Assembly: GCA_041398905.1 (NCBI GenBank)
Contig: JAWKTV010000014.1
Coordinates: forward strand, 62,001 to 126,000
DNA length: 64,000 bases
Reading direction: 5' to 3'
DNA from: JAWKTV01 sp041398905
GTDB lineage: Bacteria; Planctomycetota; Planctomycetia; Planctomycetales; Planctomycetaceae
Position numbers and translations under genes: made by a program. The notes under the pieces are model-generated. The model was given only the letters and a program-made list of their open reading frames with translations, made no database searches and was not told the origin of the DNA. Shown here in pieces: positions 7,985 through 16,342 of the stretch. Every line of letters begins with the position of its first letter. Within the stretch, counting starts at the first letter, position 1.

Positions 7985-9463
7985 TCATCGGTCCTGGATT
8001 GGCGATTCCCCGGACGCGGCATTTCCCGGCTCGTCCGCCGCTGACTTCTCAGACGATGGGGCCCCACCGGCGGGCGGTGATGTCTCAGCGGCAGCCTGCG
8101 GAGGCACGGTGGAGGGCGAACCGGAAGCTGTGGCACCCGTCCCTGCGGCACCTGCCGCCGGGGCGTCGGGTTGGATCATCAGATCGTTGAATGGTTTGAG
8201 CCGCTCGGCACCCTCGACGATCACCTGCATCCCCGGCTGCAATTCATCGCCATACACCTCAACGAACTCACCATAGGCCGGCCCCTCCTGCACCATCACG
8301 GGCTTCGCCTTGCCGGTGCCGGGCTGTTCACCAGGCACCACCACGTACAGCCTCGGGCCGGTCTCCGCGCGAACGAGCGCGTTTTTTGGCACAAGCGTCG
8401 CTTCGTACTCAGGCCCCTCGAACTTCAGCCGGGCGAGCATGCCTTCCTGCAGGACGGGTTGCGGCTTGTCGCCCGCGGTTCGCATCTTGTTCGGGATCGC
8501 GACCTTCACCGGAAACGTTCGGGAACCCTGCTCCCACTGACTTCTCGGAATGATCGCCACCACGCGACCGGTGTCCGCACAGTCAGCGGCACCGGCGACT
8601 TCTACCTGCACCTCGCTGCCGACCTGGATGTACGCCAAATCCCGCTGGTCGACGTTGACCACCACTTCAACATCTTCCAGCAGGTCCGCGATGGTGACGA
8701 CGAGATCGTTTTTCGAGAGCCACTGTCCCGACTCGGTGTGTTCGGCGACGACGATCCCGCGAAAGGGGGCGTGCGTCGTCCGCTTGTCACGTTCCGCCTT
8801 GAGGAAAGCGACCTGATGCTCCTGAGCTTGAAGACGGGCCTGCGCCTGTTCGACTGGCGTTCCTTTCACGGTCATCTCGTAGACCGACTTCGCAGCGTCG
8901 AACGCCTTGGCGGCCGACTCAGCCCGCTCGCGGGCCTCATCGAGCGAGTCGCGGATTCCGGCCCCTTCGCGCGACAGTTGCTCTTGTCTTTGCAGCCGCG
9001 TTGCGGTGATCTTCATCGCCACATCGGCCGCCTCCATCTGGGCTCGCGCTTCGGCGATCTGATCCTCGCGAGATTTCTCGGCCTGCACGTACTCCTGCTG
9101 CCGCTCGGCCAGCACCGCCTCGGCCTCCTGAATCCCGAGGTTGGTCGTCAGCATGTTCAGGATCGATAGTTCCTGATCCTCTTCGACGATGTCGCCGACA
9201 CGCACCAGCAGTTTGTCGACCTTTCCATCCGCCCCCGACGCGACCACGCTGGTGCGCCGCGCGACCACGGTTCCGACACCACTGACGACGGGCTTAACCA
9301 GCCGCCGCTCGACGTCGGCGACACGCACCAGTGCCGGCCGCGCCTGCGGGCCGCCCGCTGCCTCAGTCCCGGCTCCGCCGCCACAGCCATTGAGGCCAAG
9401 CTGCAGACCGAGCAGCATCGCAGCGCAGCCCACACGGTAGATCAGTCGATGTCGCATTTGCAC
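7985..9463 (-). CDS. RND/HlyD-type periplasmic adaptor lipoprotein
   Basis: A 492-residue membrane-fusion protein. The N-terminus has a lipoprotein signal with Cys27 in LQLGLNGCGGG, so it should be anchored to a membrane by lipid. The usual order follows: a beta-barrel/lipoyl start (VVSGVGTVVARRTSVVASG), a long coiled-coil hairpin (residues about 110-220, rich in A, E, Q, R), a lipoyl return (APFRGIVVAEHTESGQWL), then beta-barrel strands and a proline/alanine-rich tail. Adaptors of this type link an inner-membrane pump (RND or ABC) to an outer-membrane channel. No pump or TolC-like gene lies next to it, so it is either an orphan or serves a pump elsewhere. The start could also be the second ATG at 9457. 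Confidence 0.85.
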   Translation of the reverse strand: MQMRHRLIYRVGCAAMLLGLQLGLNGCGGGAGTEAAGGPQARPALVRVADVERRLVKPVVSGVGTVVARRTSVVASGADGKVDKLLVRVGDIVEEDQELSILNMLTTNLGIQEAEAVLAERQQEYVQAEKSREDQIAEARAQMEAADVAMKITATRLQRQEQLSREGAGIRDSLDEARERAESAAKAFDAAKSVYEMTVKGTPVEQAQARLQAQEHQVAFLKAERDKRTTHAPFRGIVVAEHTESGQWLSKNDLVVTIADLLEDVEVVVNVDQRDLAYIQVGSEVQVEVAGAADCADTGRVVAIIPRSQWEQGSRTFPVKVAIPNKMRTAGDKPQPVLQEGMLARLKFEGPEYEATLVPKNALVRAETGPRLYVVVPGEQPGTGKAKPVMVQEGPAYGEFVEVYGDELQPGMQVIVEGAERLKPFNDLMIQPDAPAAGAAGTGATASGSPSTVPPQAAAETSPPAGGAPSSEKSAADEPGNAASGESPIQDR

Positions 9464-10008
9464 TCACGCTAACTGCGGTACGACTGACCGCTCGAATCGA
9501 ATCAGTCGTACTGAAACCATGGAGTTTGGAAAGCTGATTCACGTTGGTGGTGGCGTCGGCCACGCGGCAGACCTCGCGGCGGGAACCGTCGTACCGACAT
9601 CGAATTCGTCGGGCTGGTTCAAGAGCCACCGCGGCTCTGACACGAGTCCCCGGTCGCGACCCGGCGAGTATAGCCACCTTGACGAATCGCGGCGCGCCGC
9701 CCGAATCGACATTGCCAAGCATTGTCTCCCAGGCGTCCCGCGTCCAGCCCGCAGGCTGGAAAAATGGAAGCCAGCCGGCCTCTGCGGCACGCTGGTTCGA
9801 TCGTGCCACCAGCAGGTTGGCGTGATGTTTCAAGATCGCAACTCTTGGCCGCTGTGCTGAACCATCAACGCGGATTGAACTCGAATGAGGATGTCAGTTG
9901 CCGAAGCGCGGATGCGTCTGAGTCGCCGCCAGTCCCAGCTTCGCCGGCGCTGCTGACCTGGTTTCTGGTGTCGGATACTCCGTGCGTCCGGGGTTCCATT
10001 CGTGAGAA
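9464..10008. other. Intergenic gap with one small hairpin
   Basis: About 545 bp without a credible gene; open frames on both strands are Arg/Ala/Ser-rich and motif-free. At 9743-9760 TCCAGCC, a CGCA loop and GGCTGGA form a perfect 7-bp stem followed by five A residues on the plus strand. That equals a U-poor end on plus and a T-run leading into the stem on minus, so it is not a classical terminator for the neighbouring minus-strand genes. Confidence 0.45.
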
Positions 10009-10938
10009 TCAGGTGGTTCGTTTGCGCCGCATCACATGTCTGGCGACGGATGGAGGGAGCGCTAGTTCCTCGCAGCCGTGCAGCCTCGGCTTCGCAAAGG
10101 CGAGCCGCCGCGTCATCACCTCGATGGCTGCGGGGTTGTTGTCGATGAGGACGGCATGCCGACCCGCCCGGGCCGCCGCCTCCCCAACTGTGCCGCTGCC
10201 AGCGAAGAAGTCGAGCACACGGTCCTCCGGGTTGGAATGGACCTTCACGATCCGGTTGACGATCGCGAGTGGCTTTTGCGTGGGATAACCGGTCTTCTCT
10301 TTGCCGTTGGGACTGACGATGGTGTTCCACCAGGTGTCGGTGGGAGTCTTGCCCCGCTTCGCCTTCTCCGGTCCGACGAGCCCGGGAGCCATGTACGGGA
10401 TGCGGTCAATATCTTCGTAGCGGTACGTGTAATTGGCGGCATCGCGCGCGTACCAGAGGATGTTATCGTGCTTGGGGGACCAGCGATTCTTCGCGCGGGC
10501 CCCGTAGTCGTAGGCCCAGATGATCTCGTTGAGGAAGTTCTCCCGGCCGAAGATCTGATCGAGCAGCACCTTGCAGTAGTGGACCTCGCGGCAGTCGATG
10601 TGCAGGAAGAAGGATCCGGTCGGCTTGAGCAGCCGGACCGCTTCGGTCAGCCGGGGTTCGAGGAACTGCAGGAAGTCGTCGAAGTGATCGTCAAACCCGC
10701 TCGTGCCCAGCTTGACGGTGCGGTATCGCTTGCCGTTAAAGCCGATGCGATCGCCCGCCTGTTCGTCGCGGATGGTGTTGATCCTCGTCCGCTTCTGACG
10801 CTTGCCCGTGTTGAACGGGGGATCGATGTAGATCAGGTCGAACGACGCCGTCTTGAACCGCGAAAGTATGTCGAGGTTGTCGCCATAGTGGATGTCAAGC
10901 AAGTTCGGTCCCCTTGGGGAAGCAGATTCTGTTGCCAT
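10009..10938 (-). CDS. Site-specific DNA methyltransferase (beta-class), apparently orphan
   Basis: A 309-residue amino-methyltransferase. The catalytic motif IDPPFNTGK (residues 38-46) lies near the N-terminus and the AdoMet-binding motif DFFAGSGTVGEAA (from residue 243) near the C-terminus; this order defines the beta class that makes N6-methyladenine or N4-methylcytosine. A variable, basic middle segment (residues about 60-200) holds the target-recognition part. TQKPLAIVNRIVKVHSNPED just before the FxGxG motif is typical of the N6_N4_Mtase family. No restriction endonuclease, specificity subunit or mobility gene is adjacent, so it may be a solitary regulatory or housekeeping methylase. Recognition sequence unknown. 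Confidence 0.88.
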   Translation of the reverse strand: MATESASPRGPNLLDIHYGDNLDILSRFKTASFDLIYIDPPFNTGKRQKRTRINTIRDEQAGDRIGFNGKRYRTVKLGTSGFDDHFDDFLQFLEPRLTEAVRLLKPTGSFFLHIDCREVHYCKVLLDQIFGRENFLNEIIWAYDYGARAKNRWSPKHDNILWYARDAANYTYRYEDIDRIPYMAPGLVGPEKAKRGKTPTDTWWNTIVSPNGKEKTGYPTQKPLAIVNRIVKVHSNPEDRVLDFFAGSGTVGEAAARAGRHAVLIDNNPAAIEVMTRRLAFAKPRLHGCEELALPPSVARHVMRRKRTT

Positions 10939-11068
10939 TCTGGGACCGTCGCCCGGCGGCCGCGCGATTGGCCGCGGCTTGTGACGAGAAAGCCCGCCAC
11001 ACCGATCAAAAGCTCAACGACCGCTCGACTTTCCAACCGGATTGCTTTCGCAGCGCCGGGGGCTGCGT

Positions 11069-11674
11069 TCACAGTTCGGCGAAGTTGCGCAGCAGCCGGA
11101 GTCCGACGGCCTGGCTCTTCTCCGGGTGGAACTGCGTCGCGAACAGGTTGCCACGACGAATCATTGAAACGAACGGATCGCCGTGGGTGGTCCGCGTCGC
11201 GACGACCTCGGGATCGGTGGGAACCACATGATAGCTGTGTACGAAGTAAGCGTGCGAGCCGGCGGGGATGCCGTCGAGCACCGGATTCGGCCGTTCGATG
11301 TCGAGCGTGTTCCATCCCATATGCGGAATCTTGAGTCCCGGATGCGACTGAAACCGCACGACCTCTCCGGGGACGATGCCCAGCCCGTCGTACACGCCGT
11401 CTTCATAACTGCAATCGAAGAGGAGTTGCAGCCCCAGGCAGATGCCCAGCAGCGGCCGGTCGGCGGCGACGTGCGCATTGATCGCCCCCACAAAATCGTG
11501 ACTGCGTAGTGCCGCGATGGCGTCGCGGAAAGCGCCGACACCCGGCAGAATCCACTTGGACAAGCCTTGCAGCTCGGCGGGCCGGGCGCAAATTCGGGCC
11601 TCAACGCCGAGGCTTTCGAACGCCTTCTGGACGCTCCGCAGGTTGCCCATCCTGTAATCGATGATGCCAATCAT
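11069..11674 (-). CDS. hisH: Imidazole glycerol phosphate synthase, glutaminase subunit HisH
   Basis: The start is the ATG at 11674, which gives MIGIIDYRMGNLRSVQKAF, the canonical HisH N-terminus, and 201 residues, the usual length. The longer open frame reaching 11926 is low-complexity and not part of the protein. HisH hydrolyses glutamine and channels ammonia to HisF in histidine biosynthesis. The catalytic triad is visible: Cys79 in GICLGLQLL, His183 and Glu185 in FHPEKS. Other his genes are not in the window, so the pathway is dispersed. A 20-bp tandem duplication lies just upstream (11701-11740). Confidence 0.95.
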   Translation of the reverse strand: MIGIIDYRMGNLRSVQKAFESLGVEARICARPAELQGLSKWILPGVGAFRDAIAALRSHDFVGAINAHVAADRPLLGICLGLQLLFDCSYEDGVYDGLGIVPGEVVRFQSHPGLKIPHMGWNTLDIERPNPVLDGIPAGSHAYFVHSYHVVPTDPEVVATRTTHGDPFVSMIRRGNLFATQFHPEKSQAVGLRLLRNFAEL

Positions 11675-12162
11675 AATGCCGAATCGCAGATGGGGGTCGG
11701 AAGCAAACAGTGAGAGGCGGAAGCAAACAGCGAGAGACCGTCGAGAAGAAAGACACCTTGAATAACGGCCGGTTCGCCCCCCTGCGGAGTCTGCCGGGGA
11801 GCTGCCGCGAACTGTCGACCGCACGCCTGCCCCCTTCCGCGCTGATTGCGGGAGTTTGCAGCCCGCGATCCACCGGCCTGTCGCGGGATTCGATGGTTCC
11901 GCATGCGCGGGGCGACACGATAGCACAGGTTGGGAGGTCTGTCAGATGAGCTTCGCGCCAAGTTGGTGGAGCCGCCGCCGGATTCTTGATGGGGATTGTG
12001 ACGGGTTACCGATACTCCCGATTGAGAAGCGCTCCATCCGGGCCGAGTCCGGGGTTGGAGACCGAGTCAGGAGCCGGAGTCGCGGCATGGTCCGCGGCCG
12101 TATTTCGCCACACGGAGGGCGTCGAGATCAGCCGCTGGCTGGCTGATCCCGCCGAATGATCT
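11675..12162. other. Intergenic gap between divergent hisH and secreted protein gene
   Basis: Nearly 490 bp separate the two divergent starts, so promoters for both should lie here. The only clear structure is the tandem repeat next to hisH. I see no gene and no convincing -35/-10 pair. Confidence 0.5.
11701..11740. repeat. Two tandem 20-bp units upstream of hisH
   Basis: AAGCAAACAGTGAGAGGCGG is followed directly by AAGCAAACAGCGAGAGACCG, 17 of 20 positions identical. The pair ends 27-66 bp upstream of the hisH start, within its leader. Confidence 0.6.
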
Positions 12163-13767
12163 ATGCGACGGCACAGGGATGGAGCCCGGACCGCGACCAG
12201 TCACCGCTGGCTGTTCGCCCTTGCTGCGCTCGCCTGCGGCCTCTGCCAGGGAACGCTCGACGCGGCTGAGCTGCAACCGCTGTTCACCAACACGTCCCGC
12301 TTCCGCATCCCCTTCATGTTCGACGCTGAGGAGATGGCGCGGATCGGAGCTGCGGAGGTGCAGCTCCACGTTTCCACCGACCAGGGCCAAAGCTGGCGGG
12401 TTGCGGAGTCTGTGACGCCCACCGCCCAAAAATTCACGTTCACCGCTCCCGGTGATGGTGACTACACGTTCGCCGTCCGCACGATCGACCTGCAAGGCCG
12501 GGCACATCCCGGTAACGGCCTCGATCCGTCGTTGCGCGTCGTCGTCGACCAGACCGCACCGCAACTCATGATCAGCCTCGCACAGCTCGGCCCCGGACAC
12601 GTCCGGATCGACTGGCAGGTGATCGACAACTTCCCCGCTTCGGATGAATTGAGGCTCGAGTACCTGGATGTCGCCAGCGGTGCCTGGCAGCCGATTCCTC
12701 ATGACCTGACTGTCAACGGTTCAGCGACGTGGGACGTCACGAACGCCGGCGCGCTGCAAGTCCGGGGCAGCGCGGCGGACCTTGCGGGAAACCAGGTGAC
12801 GACAGAGGCGGAGGTCGAGGTGACCGCCGTCGTACCAATGCCGTCACAGCAGTACGAACGTCCCGACTTTCGCGAGCCGGTCGCCGACGCATCGTCCAAC
12901 CCGGTCAATTCCGGCAGCTATCCAATGATCCTGCCGAATCGCCCCCATGCGGCGGTGCCCGTCTACCCTTCCAGCGTGACGCGAACGGCACCTGCGGCGA
13001 ACGAGCCGATGGCGATTTCCAGCTACCCCAACGCCCCGCTGCGGCTCTCCGAAGCCGGTGCACCCAGGGTGCAGCCCCAACCGCTCCCGACCGCCGGAGC
13101 CGAGTTGTCGTTCGGCTCTCTGGCCGGTGCCCGGCGGGTGAACTCGCGGAACTTCCGCATCGGTTACGAGATCGAAGACGTCGGGCCGTCAGGCGTGGGC
13201 AGCGTCGACCTCTATATCACTGAGACAAACGGTCGCCAATGGTTTCACTACGGAGCGGACCCGGACCGCATCAGCCCTTTCGATGTGCTAGCCCCCCGCG
13301 ACGGCGTGTATGGGTTCGCGATCCGAGTGCGTAACGGCATCGGCGTCGTCGCCAATCCTCCGCAGCCCGGCGAGCAGCCGGAGATCGTGATCGTAGTGGA
13401 CCAGACCGCCCCCATCGCCCGGCTGACCTCGATTCAGCAGGCGTCGACGCAAGGACTGCATCAGGTGCAGGTCAACTGGTTTGTGCAGGATGACCAGCTC
13501 GCAGAGCGGCCGGTCGCCCTGTACGAGAGCAATTCCGCGACCGGGCCGTGGGAACCGATTACCGGCTGGATGGAGAACAGCGGCCAGTTCGTCTGGTCCG
13601 TCTCGCCACAGGCACCGCGGTCGGTCTACATCAAGCTGGAGGTGCGGGACGCCGCCGGGAACGTCAACTCTACCGTGGCGGACCGCCCGCTGTTGCTCGA
13701 CAGCAGCCGCCCAACCGCCCGCATCCTGGACGTCCAGAGCGTGCAGCCCCTCGGTGGCATTCGCTGA
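12163..13767 (+). CDS. Secreted protein with repeated beta-sandwich (Ig/FN3-like) modules
   Basis: A 534-residue protein with a signal peptide (RWLFALAALACGLCQGTLDA, cleavage near residue 36). At least three similar modules are visible: each has a line like VQLHVSTDQGQSWR or VDLYITETNGRQWFHYGADP, then GDGDYTFAVRTID or RDGVYGFAIRVRN, then VVDQTAP. The repeated VVDQTAP marks module boundaries (near residues 128 and 413). Between modules two and three lies a proline-rich linker. This architecture resembles planctomycete surface or adhesion proteins; no enzymatic motif is seen. It may end early, since the last residues (VQPLGGIR) stop mid-module. It converges with arsC, 15 bp apart. Function not recognised. 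Confidence 0.75.
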   Translation: MRRHRDGARTATSHRWLFALAALACGLCQGTLDAAELQPLFTNTSRFRIPFMFDAEEMARIGAAEVQLHVSTDQGQSWRVAESVTPTAQKFTFTAPGDGDYTFAVRTIDLQGRAHPGNGLDPSLRVVVDQTAPQLMISLAQLGPGHVRIDWQVIDNFPASDELRLEYLDVASGAWQPIPHDLTVNGSATWDVTNAGALQVRGSAADLAGNQVTTEAEVEVTAVVPMPSQQYERPDFREPVADASSNPVNSGSYPMILPNRPHAAVPVYPSSVTRTAPAANEPMAISSYPNAPLRLSEAGAPRVQPQPLPTAGAELSFGSLAGARRVNSRNFRIGYEIEDVGPSGVGSVDLYITETNGRQWFHYGADPDRISPFDVLAPRDGVYGFAIRVRNGIGVVANPPQPGEQPEIVIVVDQTAPIARLTSIQQASTQGLHQVQVNWFVQDDQLAERPVALYESNSATGPWEPITGWMENSGQFVWSVSPQAPRSVYIKLEVRDAAGNVNSTVADRPLLLDSSRPTARILDVQSVQPLGGIR

Positions 13768-13782
13768 CCAACGGTGGCGGCC

Positions 13783-14238
13783 TCACGCCGTCGATTCGCT
13801 TGCCTGCCCGGACTTGAAGTAACCCTCGAGTCGGGCGCGAATCTCGTCGCGAACTCGCCGGAACTCCGGCAGCTTGTCTTCGTCGGAACCGGCCGCATGG
13901 AACGGGTCGTCGAACGGCCATTGCAGCCGTTGCACATCGGCCGGAAAGACCGGGCAGTTCTCGTCCGCGGTCGAACAAACGGCAATGATGAGGTTCGGCG
14001 GCTCGCCCAGCGGCGGCAGGAACTCGCGAATGTGCTTGCTCGTCTGCCCCGAGATATCGATGCCGATCTCCCGCATCACCGCGACGGCGAGGGGATGCAC
14101 GTACCCTGCCGGGTTCGCCCCCGCCGACAGGCTTTCACAACGGTCTCCGGCGATCGAGCGGAGCAGTCCCTCCGCCATCTGACTGCGACAGGAGTTGCCG
14201 GTACACAGGAACAGGACACGGAGTCGGTCGGAAGTCAT
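13783..14238 (-). CDS. arsC: Arsenate reductase, thioredoxin-coupled (LMW-PTP fold)
   Basis: The start at 14238 gives 151 residues. The phosphatase-type loop CTGNSCRSQ places the nucleophile at Cys12 and Arg18 after it. The redox pair expected for the thioredoxin-dependent class is Cys88 and Cys95 in VCSTADENCPVFP, followed by WPFDDP, where the Asp acts as acid. The enzyme reduces arsenate to arsenite in the cytoplasm. No arsR, arsB or acr3 is adjacent, so it may be constitutive or regulated with genes elsewhere. The longer upstream open frame (to 14415) does not resemble the family. Confidence 0.9.
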   Translation of the reverse strand: MTSDRLRVLFLCTGNSCRSQMAEGLLRSIAGDRCESLSAGANPAGYVHPLAVAVMREIGIDISGQTSKHIREFLPPLGEPPNLIIAVCSTADENCPVFPADVQRLQWPFDDPFHAAGSDEDKLPEFRRVRDEIRARLEGYFKSGQASESTA

Positions 14239-14583
14239 CGGATCATGCCAGTCATCATGCGACAGCCGCAGGTCGGTTGGGGTGAATGCGGTGCAGGGTA
14301 ACCCGGTCGCCGGAGGCCGGAAAGCCGCTGCGATGAATTCCGCGCTAAGATGCGTCCAGCCCGAGGCAAGCTCGCGGTGCATCCCCATCGAGCCGGGACG
14401 ACGCCGCGAGCTCAACCCGCCTTGCCCCGACCAGTCGGATGAGGTGATTTGGCAACAGTATCAACGATTCCGGCTTTTTCGATTGCGGAGACCAAAGATT
14501 CCACGGCGCGGCGATTTCGGCAAGCTAGGGTTGCCGCGGGCGACCATCGATGTCGCTCGAATCACAAAAATCGTAGAAAATCC
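14239..14583. other. Intergenic gap between divergent arsC and pilin genes
   Basis: About 345 bp holding both promoters. Open frames running in from either side are out of family. No operator or Shine-Dalgarno sequence is evident in front of the pilin ATG. Confidence 0.45.
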
Positions 14584-14757
14584 ATGTCCGCATTCCTCAA
14601 TTTTTGGCGAGAAGAAGAAGCGACGACCGCAGTCGAGTATGCCGTCATGCTGGCCTTGATCCTGTTGGGCTGCATCGTGGCGGTACGTGCTTTGGGCGAT
14701 AGCGGCTCGGGCATGTGGGGCAACAACAAAGCCCAACTCGACGCCGCCGGCTTCTGA
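14584..14757 (+). CDS. Flp/Fap-type IVb pilin, isolated
   Basis: A 57-residue protein (ATG at 14584). The short leader MSAFLNFWREEEA precedes the conserved type IVb start TTAVEYAVMLALILLGCIVA, with the invariant Glu and Tyr followed by a hydrophobic helix. The tail (GDSGSGMWGNNKAQLDAAGF) is short and polar, as in Flp pilins. Flp subunits are cleaved by a TadV/PilD-like peptidase and assembled by the Tad machine. No tad or cpa genes are in the window, so assembly would depend on a distant cluster. The longer open frame from 14449 would bury the leader and is less likely. Confidence 0.88.
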   Translation: MSAFLNFWREEEATTAVEYAVMLALILLGCIVAVRALGDSGSGMWGNNKAQLDAAGF

Positions 14758-14882
14758 TTCCATTGCCACTCCTAACGACGACACGCCCTGAACAGGCGGG
14801 AGATCGAGGGTCCGCGCAGATCACTGCTCAGTGATGTGCCTGTTGGATTCGCTTCCCGAGATCAGCGCACGGGTTGGCGCGT

Positions 14883-16208
14883 TCAGGTCGTACCGAGCAG
14901 CTCCGCTTCCCACACCTGCGGATCGGGCACGAGCGCACGCAGCTCGGGAGCACAGAAGATGCGGACCCGCTTCACGAAGTCGTCAAACTGAGTCCTCGCC
15001 AGCGCTTCGACCACCGGTGAGACCGTCGTCAACGGTCGGTACAGGTCCTGTTTCGCAAAATAGACGTCAATGGAGAACTCAATCTCGCGATGCGGGGGCG
15101 GGGCGTCGAGCAGTACGTCGGTCGCCGCGACGACACGGCCCAACCTGCGAGACATTCGCTCCGCCAACTGATTGCTGACTTCGATCAGCTCCCGATACGG
15201 CCGGCGGGCGAAGCGGCGGTACGTCTCCGGGGACTGCAGCTCGCTGAACTCGGCGGCCCGCTTGTAGAGCCGGCGTGCTCGGCCGAGCAACCCTTCCACG
15301 AGCGGCGCGACCGCCGTTCCCGCCGCCAGCCGACGCAGCTCCGTGATCATCTCCGCGTCGTCCATCTCGAACAGCGTGTGCAGGTCGCAACGATCGTGCA
15401 GTTCGTAAAAGCCGCGGGCGAACATTGACGTCGCCGCCCGAACGGCATGGTGCCAGTAGACCTCCGCGAACATCACGTAACGGGCGAACACCATCAGCTC
15501 CGCGGCGGTTTTGCCCTTCGAGGTGATCGCCAGCCCGTCGCCGGCCTCGTTCACCACCAGCGACTGAATCAGCCGTTGCTTGTCGAAGTTGCGTCCGTAC
15601 GGGACCCCGCAGTGCAGACTGTCGCGCTCCAGGTAGTCGAGCTTGTCGACATCGATCGGCCCGCTGATGATCGACCGCAGCAGGCGGTGTTCCGACGAGT
15701 CGCGGCGGGGTGCGAGACTATCAAGCACATCCTGCGGGTCGATCGACCACTCCTCGCGGAGAACCTCCGCAAGTGACGAGCCGTCACCAAGAAACCGGGC
15801 CGCGTGGACTTCGTGCGGCGGCATCCCCTCGAGAGCCATGTCCTCGATCGGATGGCAGAACGGCCAGTGGCCGATGTCATGCAGCAGGGCCGACGCAATC
15901 AGCAGTTCACCTTCGCGCTGTCCAACGACATCGCGGCAACGCTCATCGTGAGACAACTGCCGGAGGTACCGCAGCGCGTTGTGATAGACGCCCAGGGCAT
16001 GTTCCAGTCGGGTGTGTTTCGCCCCGGGATAAACCCGCGCCACCATCCCCAGCTGGCTGATGGCCCCCAGTCGCTGAAACTCCGGAGTATCGACCAGCGC
16101 GCGGACCCGCCGCGTGAACGGAACGTTTTGCTCCATCGGCACTCGGATCAGGCTTTGACCCGACTCGAGCTGCCGCAGTTCAGGAATGTCGCTGATGCTG
16201 CCGGACAT
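14883..16208 (-). CDS. HD-domain phosphohydrolase (dGTPase/SAMHD1-like)
   Basis: A 441-residue protein. HTRLEHALGVYHNALRYL (first His ligand) and LLHDIGHWPFCHPIED (the HD pair) form the metal site of the HD superfamily, and DVDKLDYLERDSLHCG supplies the later Asp. This order matches the YdhJ/SAMHD1 type rather than c-di-GMP HD-GYP enzymes. Such proteins hydrolyse nucleotides, often dNTPs; the actual substrate cannot be read from sequence. The C-terminal 180 residues are helical and specific to this branch. It stands alone, with 130 bp on each side. Confidence 0.85.
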   Translation of the reverse strand: MSGSISDIPELRQLESGQSLIRVPMEQNVPFTRRVRALVDTPEFQRLGAISQLGMVARVYPGAKHTRLEHALGVYHNALRYLRQLSHDERCRDVVGQREGELLIASALLHDIGHWPFCHPIEDMALEGMPPHEVHAARFLGDGSSLAEVLREEWSIDPQDVLDSLAPRRDSSEHRLLRSIISGPIDVDKLDYLERDSLHCGVPYGRNFDKQRLIQSLVVNEAGDGLAITSKGKTAAELMVFARYVMFAEVYWHHAVRAATSMFARGFYELHDRCDLHTLFEMDDAEMITELRRLAAGTAVAPLVEGLLGRARRLYKRAAEFSELQSPETYRRFARRPYRELIEVSNQLAERMSRRLGRVVAATDVLLDAPPPHREIEFSIDVYFAKQDLYRPLTTVSPVVEALARTQFDDFVKRVRIFCAPELRALVPDPQVWEAELLGTT

Positions 16209-16342
16209 CGGTTCCGTCGACCAGGGTGAGGGGACGGACGTGCTATAACGAACCCGCCGCCACGAAGCGAGCGCAGGCCGAAACGCCGGAGGGGGAAGGT
16301 GGCGGGGAACGCCGAGTCGCCGTTGATGCTCGCCGCAGCAGT

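Noticed and set aside
9363..9833. 156-residue minus-strand open frame overlapping the adaptor gene's 5' end
   Set aside because: It is out of frame with the adaptor, has no motif and ends in shadow sequence; the adaptor's own signal peptide fixes the real frame.
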